From Bin5 sp022827195 (GTDB lineage Bacteria > Chloroflexota > Anaerolineae > Caldilineales > Caldilineaceae), in assembly GCA_965208275.1 (NCBI GenBank), contig OZ242331.1:4464001-4528000 (forward strand): 64,000 nucleotides of DNA, given 5' to 3'. This document shows, piece after piece, positions 1-8,036 of the stretch (within the stretch, counting starts at the first letter, position 1; each line of letters opens with the position of its first letter). Position numbers and translations under genes: made by a program. The notes below the pieces were generated by a model that was given only the letters and a program-made list of their open reading frames with translations, was not told the DNA's origin and did no database searches.

Positions 1-1
1 C

Positions 2-148
2 GTCTTCTACATCATTTTCGGTGTGATCGTGGTGTTCAATCCAGTCATGACCCAAGTGGTAATCATTACTTTGCTGCAGCTTTGGGCGCTTGTGGCAGGG
101 ATTTCGTCCGTGGTGGCAGCCTTAGCGTTACGCCGGTCAACGAGCTAG
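2..148 (+). CDS. C-terminal fragment of small membrane protein (HdeD/DUF308-like?)
   Basis: The reading frame is open from the window edge to a TAG at 146-148, giving 48 residues; the 5' part lies outside the window. The fragment is two hydrophobic stretches separated by a short loop with Asn-Pro (VVFNPVM), then a Gly-containing helix and a basic tail (ALRRSTS). The loop-NP-helix pattern is typical of HdeD/DUF308 membrane proteins, but the fragment is too short to be sure of the family. Confidence 0.5.
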   Translation, partial: VFYIIFGVIVVFNPVMTQVVIITLLQLWALVAGISSVVAALALRRSTS

Positions 149-175
149 ACGGCAAAGAGACCGATGCTCCATCGG

Positions 176-212
176 GCCCTCTGTCTGCGCCAGCCGCGTG
201 CAGGCAGAGGGC
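176..212 (+). terminator. strong hairpin downstream of the partial membrane protein gene
   Basis: GCCCTCTGTCTGC (176-188) pairs with GCAGGCAGAGGGC (200-212) with one G-T wobble, leaving an 11-nt loop. The hairpin lies 28 bases after the stop codon and is followed by TCTATCTATAAG, which is not a strong U tract. It is a plausible transcript end, possibly a weak or factor-assisted terminator. Confidence 0.45.
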
Positions 213-471
213 TCTATCTATAAGCTGATTGTGAGCCAGAAGAAAAGAGCTTTGACAGAGGAGGAACTGATTACAGCGCTTGAAATGAAACGAGATGCCC
301 GCCGTCATATAGAGTCGGGACAGACTTCTCTCCTCACAATGTTTCCCGCGCCGGACGGCCCTCACGTCGACAACGTGCACAAAATCCATCCGGACGCGGG
401 CCGCGACGTGGTCAGCCTGTGGCGCGATCGCGAGCGGCTGGACATGCGTCAGGGCGAACGTTCAGCCGGAT

Positions 472-1833
472 TTAACGTTCGCCGAGGGCGAAGACCAGCG
501 CCTCGATCAGCAAATCGATCTCCGTTTTTGTCGCCACCAGCGGCGGCGCTATTATCAGGATGTTGCCGAGGCCCGGGACGGTGTTGCCGTTGCGGCCGAG
601 GATGACGCCGGCCTGTTTGCAGCGCGCAAGGACGGCCAGGACCTCGGCGTCGTCGAGCGGCGCTTTCGTCTCCTTGTCCTCCACCAGCTCCACGCCGAGC
701 AGCAGCCCGCGCCCGCGCGTCTCGCCGACCCACGGGTGGGACGTCAGGCCCTTCAGCTGCTCCAACGCGTAAGCGCCGACATCGCGGGCGTTCTCCACCA
801 CCCCCTCATCCTCTACGATCTCCAGGTTGCGCAGTCCGACCGCGGTGCTGACCGGGTGGCCGCCGAAGGTGTTGACGTGGCGGAAGTGGCGCAGGTCGCC
901 GGCCTCGCCCATGAAGGCATCGAAGATATACTCTTGCACGGCGGTCGCGGCCAGCGGCATGTAGCCGCTTGAGAGCCCCTTGGCCATTGTGATTATGTCC
1001 GGCTGTACCTCCCACAGCTGGTGGCCGAACAACCTGCCCGTCCGCCCGACACCGGAGACAACCTCGTCGAAGATGAGCAGCACGCCGTACTCGTCGCAGA
1101 TCTCGCGCACGCGCGGCAGGTATTCGTCGGGCGGGACCAGCACGCCGCCGCCGGAGATGATCGGCTCCATCAGCAGTGCGGCGACCGTCTCCGACCCCTC
1201 GTAGACGATCGTCTCCTCGATCGCTTGGGCGCAGGCGAGGCCGTGCTCGGCCGCACTGAGTTTGGGGTGCGCGCGGTAGGGATAGGGGGGCGGAACGTGG
1301 ATGAAACCGGGCGCCATCGGGCCGTAGCCGATCTTGCGCTCGGCCTGGCCGGTGGCGCTCATCGCGCCCAGGGTATTGCCGTGGTAGGCGCGGTGGCGGG
1401 CGATGATCTTGTAGCGGTTGGCACCGCCAGACTTGCCCGACTGCAGGTGATACTGGCGCGCGATCTTGAAGGCGACCTCGTTGGCCTCGGAGCCGCTGGA
1501 GGAGAAGTAGACGCGTCCGCGCCAGCCCAGCAGGTCCAGAATCTTGGCGGCCAGCTGTGCGCCGGGTGGGTGGGTCATGGTCGGGGTGAGATAGGCCAGC
1601 TCGGTCATCTGCGCGGCCGCGGTTTCGGCCAGCTCGCGGCGCCCGTAGCCGATATTGACGCAGAAGAGGCCGGCCATTGCGTCGAGGAAGCGATTGCCCT
1701 GCGCGTCTTCGAGGTAGCAGCCTTCGCCGCGCACGATCAGCGGCGGCGGACTGTCGGCCAGCGGCTTGTGCTGCGTGAGTGGGTGCCAGAGGGCGCGCAC
1801 GTCGAGTTCTGAAATTGAAGGGGCGACAGTCAT
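472..1833 (-). CDS. class III aminotransferase (omega-aminotransferase family)
   Basis: A 453-residue PLP-dependent fold-type I aminotransferase, full length for the family. Visible motifs are the phosphate-binding SSGSEAN (about 112-118), AYHGNT (about 149-154), IFDEVVSGVGRTG with the cofactor Asp at 256, the Schiff-base lysine at 285 in MAKGLSSGY, and NTFGGHP. Members transfer an amino group from omega-amino acids or amines (beta-alanine, taurine, putrescine, adenosylmethionine) to pyruvate or another oxo acid; the sequence alone does not fix the substrate. The gene stands alone on the minus strand, with the divergent toxin-antitoxin pair beyond its start. Confidence 0.93.
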   Translation of the reverse strand: MTVAPSISELDVRALWHPLTQHKPLADSPPPLIVRGEGCYLEDAQGNRFLDAMAGLFCVNIGYGRRELAETAAAQMTELAYLTPTMTHPPGAQLAAKILDLLGWRGRVYFSSSGSEANEVAFKIARQYHLQSGKSGGANRYKIIARHRAYHGNTLGAMSATGQAERKIGYGPMAPGFIHVPPPYPYRAHPKLSAAEHGLACAQAIEETIVYEGSETVAALLMEPIISGGGVLVPPDEYLPRVREICDEYGVLLIFDEVVSGVGRTGRLFGHQLWEVQPDIITMAKGLSSGYMPLAATAVQEYIFDAFMGEAGDLRHFRHVNTFGGHPVSTAVGLRNLEIVEDEGVVENARDVGAYALEQLKGLTSHPWVGETRGRGLLLGVELVEDKETKAPLDDAEVLAVLARCKQAGVILGRNGNTVPGLGNILIIAPPLVATKTEIDLLIEALVFALGER

Positions 1834-1953
1834 TTTTCGTCTCGTTTCTTCGGTGGTGTAGGCGTCGTCTACGCTGCGATCATACCAGTATCCGGCTTTC
1901 TGGTCTACCGTGTGCAGGACCCGTCAACGCAGTAGTTTACGCTGCAAATGCCA

Positions 1954-1981
1954 TTGAAGATCGCCGTACCTATGATAGAAT
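1954..1981 (+). promoter_or_regulatory. putative sigma-70 promoter of the vapBC-like pair
   Basis: TTGAAG (1954-1959), a 16-bp spacer and TAGAAT (1976-1981) preceded by TGA. The same TGATAGAAT string occurs upstream of the second antitoxin gene near 9270. It lies about 100 bases before the antitoxin start. Confidence 0.45.
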
Positions 1982-2080
1982 GCGGGAAATCGCGCTTGGA
2001 TGCTGAGGATCTTTCGGTTCTTCGTTGGGGGTCTCACAGACAAGATATGACCGCGAGGCGTAACACAATGGGAGTCGGAA

Positions 2081-2368
2081 ATGGTACCTGCACAGATACA
2101 GTTGACGGAGACTCAGGCACGCATTCTGAAGCGGATTGCTTCTGAAAAAGAGATCTCTGTCGCTGAACTGATCCGCCGGAGTATTGACGATATGATTCGG
2201 CACAGTAAGGATATTGATGGCGTCAAACAGCACGATGCCGAACGAGAGGAGCGTAGGAGGCGCGCCCTATCGGTTGTCGGGGCATTTTCCAGCGGTGTCG
2301 ATGATCTCTCCGTCAATCACGATCAGTATCTGGCAGAAGCATATGCCAACGCAGCCGGCGATGAGTGA
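2081..2368 (+). CDS. ribbon-helix-helix antitoxin (VapB-like)
   Basis: A 95-residue protein whose first 45 residues fit the CopG/Arc ribbon-helix-helix fold: a beta strand (AQIQLTETQ) followed by two helices with the SVAELIRRSID signature. The C-terminal half is charged and likely wraps the toxin. A Shine-Dalgarno-like GGGAGTCGG precedes the ATG. Its TGA stop overlaps the ATG of the PIN-domain gene, the usual antitoxin-first, translationally coupled order. RHH antitoxins bind their own promoter and repress the pair. Confidence 0.85.
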   Translation: MVPAQIQLTETQARILKRIASEKEISVAELIRRSIDDMIRHSKDIDGVKQHDAEREERRRRALSVVGAFSSGVDDLSVNHDQYLAEAYANAAGDE

Positions 2369-2763
2369 TGGTATTGGCCGATACCTCTGCGCTTATGGCG
2401 TTACTTGATAGAGATGACCGGTATCACGCCGACGCAACTCTCGTCTGGAGACGTCTCGTCTTACAAGATGAGCCGGTTATCTGTACAAACTACGTGGTTG
2501 TGGAAGCAATTGCACTCGTTCAGAGGCGGCTCGGCCTAACGGCGGTGCGTCGCCTCTTGCAGGATCTGATTCCTTGGCTATCAATTGAATGGGTGCAGCC
2601 CGATGTACACGAAGCTGCTGTTTCAGCGTTTTTGACCGCGAACCGCCGTGGTCTCAGCCTTGTTGACTGTGTTAGTTTTGAAGTGGCGCGTAGGAAGGGA
2701 GTCAATGTGACCTTTGCTTATGACCGCCATTTTGTTGAACACGGTTTTACTCCCATAGTCTAG
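2368..2763 (+). CDS. PIN-domain ribonuclease toxin (VapC-like)
   Basis: A 131-residue PIN domain. The acidic metal-binding residues are visible: Asp near the N-terminus (VLADTSAL), Glu in VVVEAIAL, Asp in SLVDCVSF and Asp in FAYDRHF. VapC toxins are Mg2+-dependent RNases that cleave tRNA or rRNA when free of antitoxin. The ATG overlaps the upstream TGA (TGATG); a GTG one codon earlier (2365) is an alternative start. All catalytic positions are intact, so the module should be functional. Confidence 0.87.
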   Translation: MVLADTSALMALLDRDDRYHADATLVWRRLVLQDEPVICTNYVVVEAIALVQRRLGLTAVRRLLQDLIPWLSIEWVQPDVHEAAVSAFLTANRRGLSLVDCVSFEVARRKGVNVTFAYDRHFVEHGFTPIV

Positions 2764-2790
2764 CCATACACCCCATTTCAGGAGGTAGTA

Positions 2791-3825
2791 ATGACTCAGG
2801 ACAGCATCCGCGTCGGCATTATCGGCGCCGGCGCGAACACGCGCGACCGGCATATTCCCGGCCTGCAGGCGATCGACGGCGTTGAGATCGTGGCCGTCTG
2901 CAACCGCAGCCAGGCGTCGGGCGAGCGGGTGGCGGAGCGTTTCGGCATCGAGCGCGTCTGCACCAACTGGCAGGATATCGTGGACGCGCCGGACATCGAC
3001 GCGGTCGTGATCGGCACCTGGCCCTACATGCACTGCTTGGCGACCGTGGCCGCGCTCGAAGCGGACAAGCACGTTATGTGCGAGGCGCGCATGGCGATGA
3101 ACGCGACCGAGGCGCACCGCATGTACGATACGCTGCGCGATCACCCGCATCTGGTGGCGCAGATCGTGCCGTCGCCCTTCAGCCTGCGCGTCGACCGCAC
3201 GATCCAGCGGTTGATCCGCGATGGCTGGCTGGGCGATGTCCTCGTTGTCGACATTCACGCCGGCGGCGCGTTTATCGACAAGGACAACACGATGCACTGG
3301 CGTCACAACATGGACTTCAGCGGGCTGAACGTGATGACGATGGGCATCTGGTACGAGGCGATGCTGCGCTGGGTGGGCGAGGCCACCAGCGTCGTGGCCA
3401 AGGGCAAGACCTTCACGCCGATGCGCCTTGATGAAGAAGGCCGCCTGATGGGCGTGCGCATCCCCGACCATATCGACATCGTCGCCGACCTTGCGTGCGG
3501 CGGGCAAGCGCACATCCAAGTCAGCAACGTTACCGGCTTCGGCGAGCCGCCCTCGGCCACGATCTACGGCAGCGAAGGCACGCTGCGCTTCAGCGAAGAT
3601 GTCCTGAGCGGCGGCCGCCGCGGCGATGACGGCCTGAGCGAGATCGACGTCCCCGACGACGAGGCGGGCGGCTGGCGCGTCGAGGAGGAGTTCATCAGCG
3701 CCATTCGCGGGCAGGAGGAGATCACCCATACCGATTTCGAGACCGGCGTAAAATACATGGAGTTCACTGAAGCCGTCTATCTCAGCCGGCGCAGCGGGGC
3801 CGCGGTCGATCTGCCATTGATTTGA
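2791..3825 (+). CDS. Gfo/Idh/MocA-family oxidoreductase
   Basis: A 344-residue NAD(P)-dependent sugar dehydrogenase-like protein with an N-terminal Rossmann fold (GIIGAGANTRDRH, residues about 8-20) and the family C-terminal alpha/beta domain. An AGGAGGTAGTA ribosome site precedes the ATG. Oddity: the usual EKP motif at the end of the cofactor domain, whose Lys is often catalytic, reads CEARMAM (about 97-103). The protein therefore belongs to a divergent subgroup that may not use the standard Lys. It is first in a run of sugar genes (rhaM, amidohydrolase, xylA, xylB). Confidence 0.85.
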   Translation: MTQDSIRVGIIGAGANTRDRHIPGLQAIDGVEIVAVCNRSQASGERVAERFGIERVCTNWQDIVDAPDIDAVVIGTWPYMHCLATVAALEADKHVMCEARMAMNATEAHRMYDTLRDHPHLVAQIVPSPFSLRVDRTIQRLIRDGWLGDVLVVDIHAGGAFIDKDNTMHWRHNMDFSGLNVMTMGIWYEAMLRWVGEATSVVAKGKTFTPMRLDEEGRLMGVRIPDHIDIVADLACGGQAHIQVSNVTGFGEPPSATIYGSEGTLRFSEDVLSGGRRGDDGLSEIDVPDDEAGGWRVEEEFISAIRGQEEITHTDFETGVKYMEFTEAVYLSRRSGAAVDLPLI

Positions 3826-3910
3826 GGTTCTTGGTTTCCGGCAACTGTCCAAGTCCCGGCCATCCGGTCTTTCTGAAAACTGAAAACTCGAAACTGAAAA
3901 CTCGATAGAC
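3826..3910. repeat. heptameric tandem repeat array (array 1)
   Basis: From 3873 to 3904 the sequence repeats every 7 bases as variants of CTGAAAA/CTCGAAA. A degenerate opposite-strand counterpart (GAGGTTCTTGGTTTCC) starts right after the stop codon at 3825. Together they could form an imperfect hairpin between the oxidoreductase and rhaM. It is one member of a window-wide family. Confidence 0.7.
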
Positions 3911-3921
3911 GGAGAGGAGCG

Positions 3922-4245
3922 ATGAAGCGATACGGAATGGTGATTCGCGTCAGGCCGGAGTTGGAGGACGCGTATGTGCATCTGCACGAGAACACCTGGC
4001 CCGGCGTGCTGCAGCGCATCAGCGACAGCAATATCCGCAACTACTCGATCTTCATGCGCGACGGCTACCTCTTCGCCTACTACGAGTATGTGGGGGAGGA
4101 CTATGAGGCGGATATGGCGAAGATGGCGGCTGATCCGGTGACGCAGGCGTGGTGGAAGCTGACCGACCCGTGCCAGCAGCCGGTGGAGAGCGCGGCGGAG
4201 GGCGAGAAGTGGGCGGAGATGGAGGAGGTGTTCCACCATGAGTGA
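3922..4245 (+). CDS. rhaM: L-rhamnose mutarotase
   Basis: A 107-residue protein of the family's usual length. It interconverts alpha and beta anomers of L-rhamnose or related 6-deoxy sugars. Supporting motifs are the N-terminal MKRYGMVIRVRPE strand, HLHENTWPGV with His20, His22 and Trp26, the central NYSIF strand, and the C-terminal DPCQQP followed by the Trp/Glu-rich tail. It overlaps the next gene by 8 bases, implying co-translation with the amidohydrolase. The physiological sugar could be L-rhamnose or L-fucose. Confidence 0.93.
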   Translation: MKRYGMVIRVRPELEDAYVHLHENTWPGVLQRISDSNIRNYSIFMRDGYLFAYYEYVGEDYEADMAKMAADPVTQAWWKLTDPCQQPVESAAEGEKWAEMEEVFHHE

Positions 4246-5098
4246 GGGCGCGGGCCGCTATGTGGATACGCACGTCCATTTCTGGGACAGCTCGGTGATC
4301 GACTATCCGTGGCTGGCGGGCGGGTCGCCGATCGCGCATCCGCATCTGCCGGCCGACCTCGAGCGGGCGCGCGCCGGCGTTTCGCTTGAGCTGGCCGCGA
4401 TCGTTTTCGAGGAGGCCGACTGTCTACCGGCGCAGGCGCTGCGCGAGGCGCAGTGGGTCACCGAGCTGGCGCAGGAGGAGACGCGCATCCGCGGCATCGT
4501 GGCGCACGCGCCGCTGCAGGAAGGAGAGGGCGCCCGCCCCCATCTGCAGGCGCTGGCGGAGCTGCCGTTGGTGAAGGGCATCCGCCGTCTGATCCAGGAC
4601 GAACCGCTCGGCTTCTGCACCGAGCCGGCGTTTGTGCGCGGTGTGCAGCTGCTGCCGGAGTACGGCTTCAGTTTCGATCTGTGCATCTACCATCCGCAGA
4701 TGGGCGACGTGCTGGAACTGGTGGCGCAGTGTCCGGATGTCACTTTTCTGCTCGATCATATCGGGAAACCGGGCATTGCGGCCGGCATCATGCAGCCGTG
4801 GAAGGATCAGGTGCGCGAGCTGGCGAGCCGTCCGGACATCCACTGCAAGCTGTCGGGTGTGACGACGGAGGCGGACCACGCGAACTGGAACCGGGATGAG
4901 CTGCGGCCGTATATCGAGCACGTGCTCGACTGTTTCGGGCCGGACCGTGTGATCTTCGGCTCGGACTGGCCGGTGGTCGACCTGGCGGCCGACTACCGCA
5001 CCTGGTTCGATATCGTGCAGGAGAGTATCAGCCACTTCAGCGCGCAGGACCAGCAGAAGATCATGCACGACAACGGCGTGCGCTTCTACCGGCTTTAA
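4238..5098 (+). CDS. amidohydrolase-family lactonase (L-fucono/L-rhamnono-lactonase-like)
   Basis: A 286-residue TIM-barrel hydrolase of the amidohydrolase-2 family. The N-terminal metal motif DTHVHFWD (about 9-16), an internal LDHIGKP and the C-terminal IFGSDWPV with its conserved Asp are all present. Relatives open sugar lactones such as L-fucono-1,5-lactone, or hydrolyse 2-pyrone-4,6-dicarboxylate. Overlap with rhaM and the neighbouring Gfo/Idh dehydrogenase favour a sugar-lactone substrate made by the dehydrogenase; that link is inferred from context. Confidence 0.85.
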   Translation: MSEGAGRYVDTHVHFWDSSVIDYPWLAGGSPIAHPHLPADLERARAGVSLELAAIVFEEADCLPAQALREAQWVTELAQEETRIRGIVAHAPLQEGEGARPHLQALAELPLVKGIRRLIQDEPLGFCTEPAFVRGVQLLPEYGFSFDLCIYHPQMGDVLELVAQCPDVTFLLDHIGKPGIAAGIMQPWKDQVRELASRPDIHCKLSGVTTEADHANWNRDELRPYIEHVLDCFGPDRVIFGSDWPVVDLAADYRTWFDIVQESISHFSAQDQQKIMHDNGVRFYRL

Positions 5099-5100
5099 CT

Positions 5101-5135
5101 GCAGTTTTTCGTGGTTAGTTTTCAGTGAACCCCTG
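5101..5135. repeat. heptameric tandem repeat array (array 2)
   Basis: Directly after the amidohydrolase stop the sequence follows a 7-base period (GCAGTTT, TTCGTGG, TTAGTTT, TCAGTGA). A degenerate reverse-complement arm may continue from 5155 to 5185, ahead of the xylA ribosome site. Confidence 0.55.
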
Positions 5136-5203
5136 CGTTCGGCTGGGATGCAGTCACGAAGGATCGGGAACACAAGATTCAAAGCTACGGCGAGGAGCTA
5201 TCC

Positions 5204-6364
5204 ATGTCCTACACACCTGGACCGGAACACAAATTCAGCTTCGGCCTGTGGACGGTCGGCAACCCCGGGAGCGACCCGTTCGGCGTGCGGGTGCGGGAAT
5301 CGCGCTCGCCGGTGCAGCTGGTGCAGCTGCTGGGCGAGGTCGGCGCCTGGGGCGTCAACTTCCACGACAACGACCTGGTCCCGATCGAAGCGACCGCGGC
5401 CGAGCGCGACCGCATCGTGAGCGATTTCAAGAAGGCGCTGGCGGAGGAGGGCCTGGTTGTGCCGATGGCGACGACCAATCTGTTCACGCATCCGGCCTTT
5501 CGCGACGGCGCGTTCACGAGCAACGACCCGGAGGTGCGGGCGTACGCGCTGCAAAAGACGATGGCGGCGATCGACTTGGGCGTGGAGTGTGGGGCCGAGA
5601 CATACGTTTTCTGGGGCGGACGGGAAGGCACCGAGACCGACGCGAGCAAGAGTCCGGCGGAGGCCGGAAAGTGGTTCCAGGAGGCCATCAACTTTCTGTG
5701 CGAGTATGCGATCGACCAGGGTTACGACCTGCGTTTCGCGCTGGAGCCGAAGCCGAACGAGCCGCGCGGCGACCTCTACCTGGCGACGGTCGGGCACATG
5801 CTGGCGTTCATCGAGACGCTGGACCACCCGGAGATGGTCGGTGTGAACCCGGAGCTGGCGCACGAGCACATGGCGGGGCTGAACTTCACCCATGCGGTGG
5901 CGCAGGCGTGGAACGCGGGCAAGCTGTTCCACATCGACCTCAACGACCAGAACCTGGGGCGCTACGACCAGGACTTCCGCTTCGGCAGCCACAACATCAA
6001 GCAGGCCTTCTTCCTGGTCAAGTTTCTGGAGGACGTCGGCTACGACGGCCCGCGCCACTTCGACGCCCATGCCTACCGCTCCTCCGACTACGAGGACGTG
6101 AAGGCTTTTGCCAGGGGCTGTATGCGCACCTACCTGATCTTCAAGGAGAAGGCCGAGCAGTTCCGCCAGCACGCCGAGATCCAGGCGCTGCTGGCGCAGA
6201 TCACGGCTGATGACGGCTCGATGGACGGCTTCCGCGGCGCATATTCGGCAGAGAAGGCAGCCGGTCTCAAGGCGCATGCCTTTGACCGCGACGAGCTGGG
6301 CCGCCGCGGCAAGCCGTACGAGCGGCTGGACCAGCTGGTGGTTGACCTGCTGCTGGGCGTGTGA
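5204..6364 (+). CDS. xylA: xylose isomerase (class I)
   Basis: A 386-residue TIM-barrel isomerase of the short actinobacterial-type class I length. It converts D-xylose to D-xylulose (and D-glucose to D-fructose) using two divalent metals. The catalytic His54 and Asp57 lie in NFHDNDLVP. The metal-ligand segment LEPKPNEPRGD and the HIDLNDQ motif are present, as is the F-W-G-G-REG signature near residue 145. GGCGAGGAG precedes the ATG. xylB follows after one heptameric hairpin array, so the two complete the isomerase route into the pentose phosphate pathway. Confidence 0.96.
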   Translation: MSYTPGPEHKFSFGLWTVGNPGSDPFGVRVRESRSPVQLVQLLGEVGAWGVNFHDNDLVPIEATAAERDRIVSDFKKALAEEGLVVPMATTNLFTHPAFRDGAFTSNDPEVRAYALQKTMAAIDLGVECGAETYVFWGGREGTETDASKSPAEAGKWFQEAINFLCEYAIDQGYDLRFALEPKPNEPRGDLYLATVGHMLAFIETLDHPEMVGVNPELAHEHMAGLNFTHAVAQAWNAGKLFHIDLNDQNLGRYDQDFRFGSHNIKQAFFLVKFLEDVGYDGPRHFDAHAYRSSDYEDVKAFARGCMRTYLIFKEKAEQFRQHAEIQALLAQITADDGSMDGFRGAYSAEKAAGLKAHAFDRDELGRRGKPYERLDQLVVDLLLGV

Positions 6365-6368
6365 AACT

Positions 6369-6459
6369 GCAGTTTTTAGTTTCTGGTCTTTAGTTCTTAG
6401 TGAGACCATTGCCATGCAATGTTTTACTGAAAACTGAAAACTGACTACTGAAAACTACA
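6369..6459. repeat. heptameric inverted-repeat hairpin (array 3)
   Basis: The left arm 6370-6401 has a 7-bp period (AGTTTTT, AGTTTCT, GGTCTTT, AGTTCTT). The right arm 6426-6458 is its near complement (ACTGAAA repeats). The two are separated by about 24 bases. It fills the xylA-xylB gap and would fold into a long imperfect stem in the transcript. Confidence 0.8.
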
Positions 6460-6474
6460 AAAGGGGCGCCGGAA

Positions 6475-7977
6475 ATGTATCTGATTGGGATCGATACCTC
6501 GACGACGGCGACGAAGTCGCTGATCATCGACGGTGATGGCGAGATTGCGGCGGTGGGCGCGGCGGAGTACCCGTTCGAGACGCCCCATCCGCTGTGGAGC
6601 GAACAGCACCCGGACCTGTGGTGGGACGGGACGGTGCAGAGCATACGCGCGGCGCTGGACCAGTCGGGCATCGATCCGGCGGCGGTGGCGGCGGTGGGCG
6701 TGAGCGGGCAGATGCACGGGCTGGTGCTGCTCGACGCGGCGGGCGAACCGCTGCGGCCGGCGATCCTGTGGAACGACCAGCGCACGGGCAAGCAGTGCGA
6801 TGACATGCGCCTGTGGCTGGGCAAAGAGAACCTGGTGCGCATCACCGGCAACGATGCGCTGACCGGCTTCACCGCGCCCAAGATTTTGTGGGTGAAGGAG
6901 AATGAGCCGGAGGTCTACAGCCGCGCGCGGCAGATTCTGCTGCCGAAAGACTATGTGCGCTACAAGCTGACCGGCGACTTCGCCACCGACAAGGCCGGCG
7001 CGGGCGGGACGGCGCTGCTGGAGCTTGCGACGCGCGAGTGGTCGCCGACGGTGCTGGCCGCGCTGGAAATTTCGCCCGATCTGCTGCCGCCGACGCACGA
7101 GGGCACGGAGGTGACCGGGACTATCTCGGAAGAGGCGGCGCAGGCGACCGGTCTGCGTGCGGGTACGCCGGTGGTCGGCGGCGGGGGCGATCAGCCGGCG
7201 CAGGCGGTCGGCGTGGGCGCGATCGAGGAGGGCATCGTCGCGCTGACGCTGGGCACGTCGGGTGTTGTTTTCGCGACGGCGAACAAGCCGTTCTACGAGC
7301 CGGAGGGCCGGCTGCACGCCTTTCCGCACGCGCTGCCGCAGAAGTGGAACCTGATGGGCGTGATGCTCTCGGCCGCGGGCAGCCTGCGCTGGCACCGGGA
7401 TACACTGGCGCCCGGCGTGGATTTCGACGAGCTGCTGGCGCCTGCCGCGGATGTGGCGGCCGGCAGCGAGGGGCTGCTCTTCCTGCCCTACCTGACCGGC
7501 GAGCGGACGCCGCACCCGGACCCGTTCGCGCGCGGCGCGTTCGTTGGGTTGACAGTGCGCCACGGGCTGCCGCACATGACGCGCGCGGTGCTCGAGGGGG
7601 TCGCGTTCGGGCTGCGGGATAGCTTCTCGCTGATGCAGGGGGTCGGCCTCGGCGTGATCAGGCAGGTGCGGGTCAGCGGCGGCGGCGCGCGCAGCCCGCT
7701 GTGGCGGCAGATTCTGGCCGACGTGCTGGGCAGCGAGCTGGCGACGGTCAACTCGACCGAGGGCGCGGCCTACGGCGCGGCGCTGCTGGCGGGTGTCGGC
7801 GCGGGCGTCTGGCGCGACGGCGAGAGCGCGTGCGCGGCCACGATCCGCGTGACCGGCTCGACCGCGCCGAACGCGGCCGCGGTTGACGCATACAACAAGG
7901 CGTATGGGTTCTACGCGGGCCTTTACCCGGCGCTGCGGCCGACGTTCGACGGCCTGCGCCCGGAGAGTGAGGCGTGA
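6475..7977 (+). CDS. xylB: xylulokinase
   Basis: A 500-residue FGGY-family sugar kinase of standard length that phosphorylates D-xylulose to D-xylulose 5-phosphate. The N-terminal phosphate loop GIDTSTTATKS (about 4-14), the xylulokinase-typical GVSGQMHGLV (about 76-85), ILWNDQRT and the C-terminal SGGGARSPLWRQ are visible. It follows xylA in the same direction with an AAGGGGCGCC ribosome site. No transcriptional regulator lies in the cluster, so control is probably from elsewhere. Confidence 0.95.
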   Translation: MYLIGIDTSTTATKSLIIDGDGEIAAVGAAEYPFETPHPLWSEQHPDLWWDGTVQSIRAALDQSGIDPAAVAAVGVSGQMHGLVLLDAAGEPLRPAILWNDQRTGKQCDDMRLWLGKENLVRITGNDALTGFTAPKILWVKENEPEVYSRARQILLPKDYVRYKLTGDFATDKAGAGGTALLELATREWSPTVLAALEISPDLLPPTHEGTEVTGTISEEAAQATGLRAGTPVVGGGGDQPAQAVGVGAIEEGIVALTLGTSGVVFATANKPFYEPEGRLHAFPHALPQKWNLMGVMLSAAGSLRWHRDTLAPGVDFDELLAPAADVAAGSEGLLFLPYLTGERTPHPDPFARGAFVGLTVRHGLPHMTRAVLEGVAFGLRDSFSLMQGVGLGVIRQVRVSGGGARSPLWRQILADVLGSELATVNSTEGAAYGAALLAGVGAGVWRDGESACAATIRVTGSTAPNAAAVDAYNKAYGFYAGLYPALRPTFDGLRPESEA

Positions 7978-8036
7978 GAAGCAAGAGACCCTCTCTCCAT
8001 TCCCTCCATTTTCTTGTCAAAGTCTGAGGAATCACT

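Noticed and set aside
198..605. Open frame of 135 codons on the plus strand ahead of the aminotransferase
   Set aside because: It starts inside the terminator-like hairpin, its second half is antisense to the aminotransferase 3' end, and no family is recognisable; 213-471 may hold a decayed gene but nothing firm.
2623..4239. Long minus-strand frame (538 codons)
   Set aside because: Antisense shadow of vapC, the Gfo/Idh gene and rhaM; composition is His/Arg/Ala-rich as expected of antisense frames in GC-rich DNA.
5198..6415. Minus-strand frame opposite xylA
   Set aside because: Shadow of a clearly identified gene, with no ribosome site.
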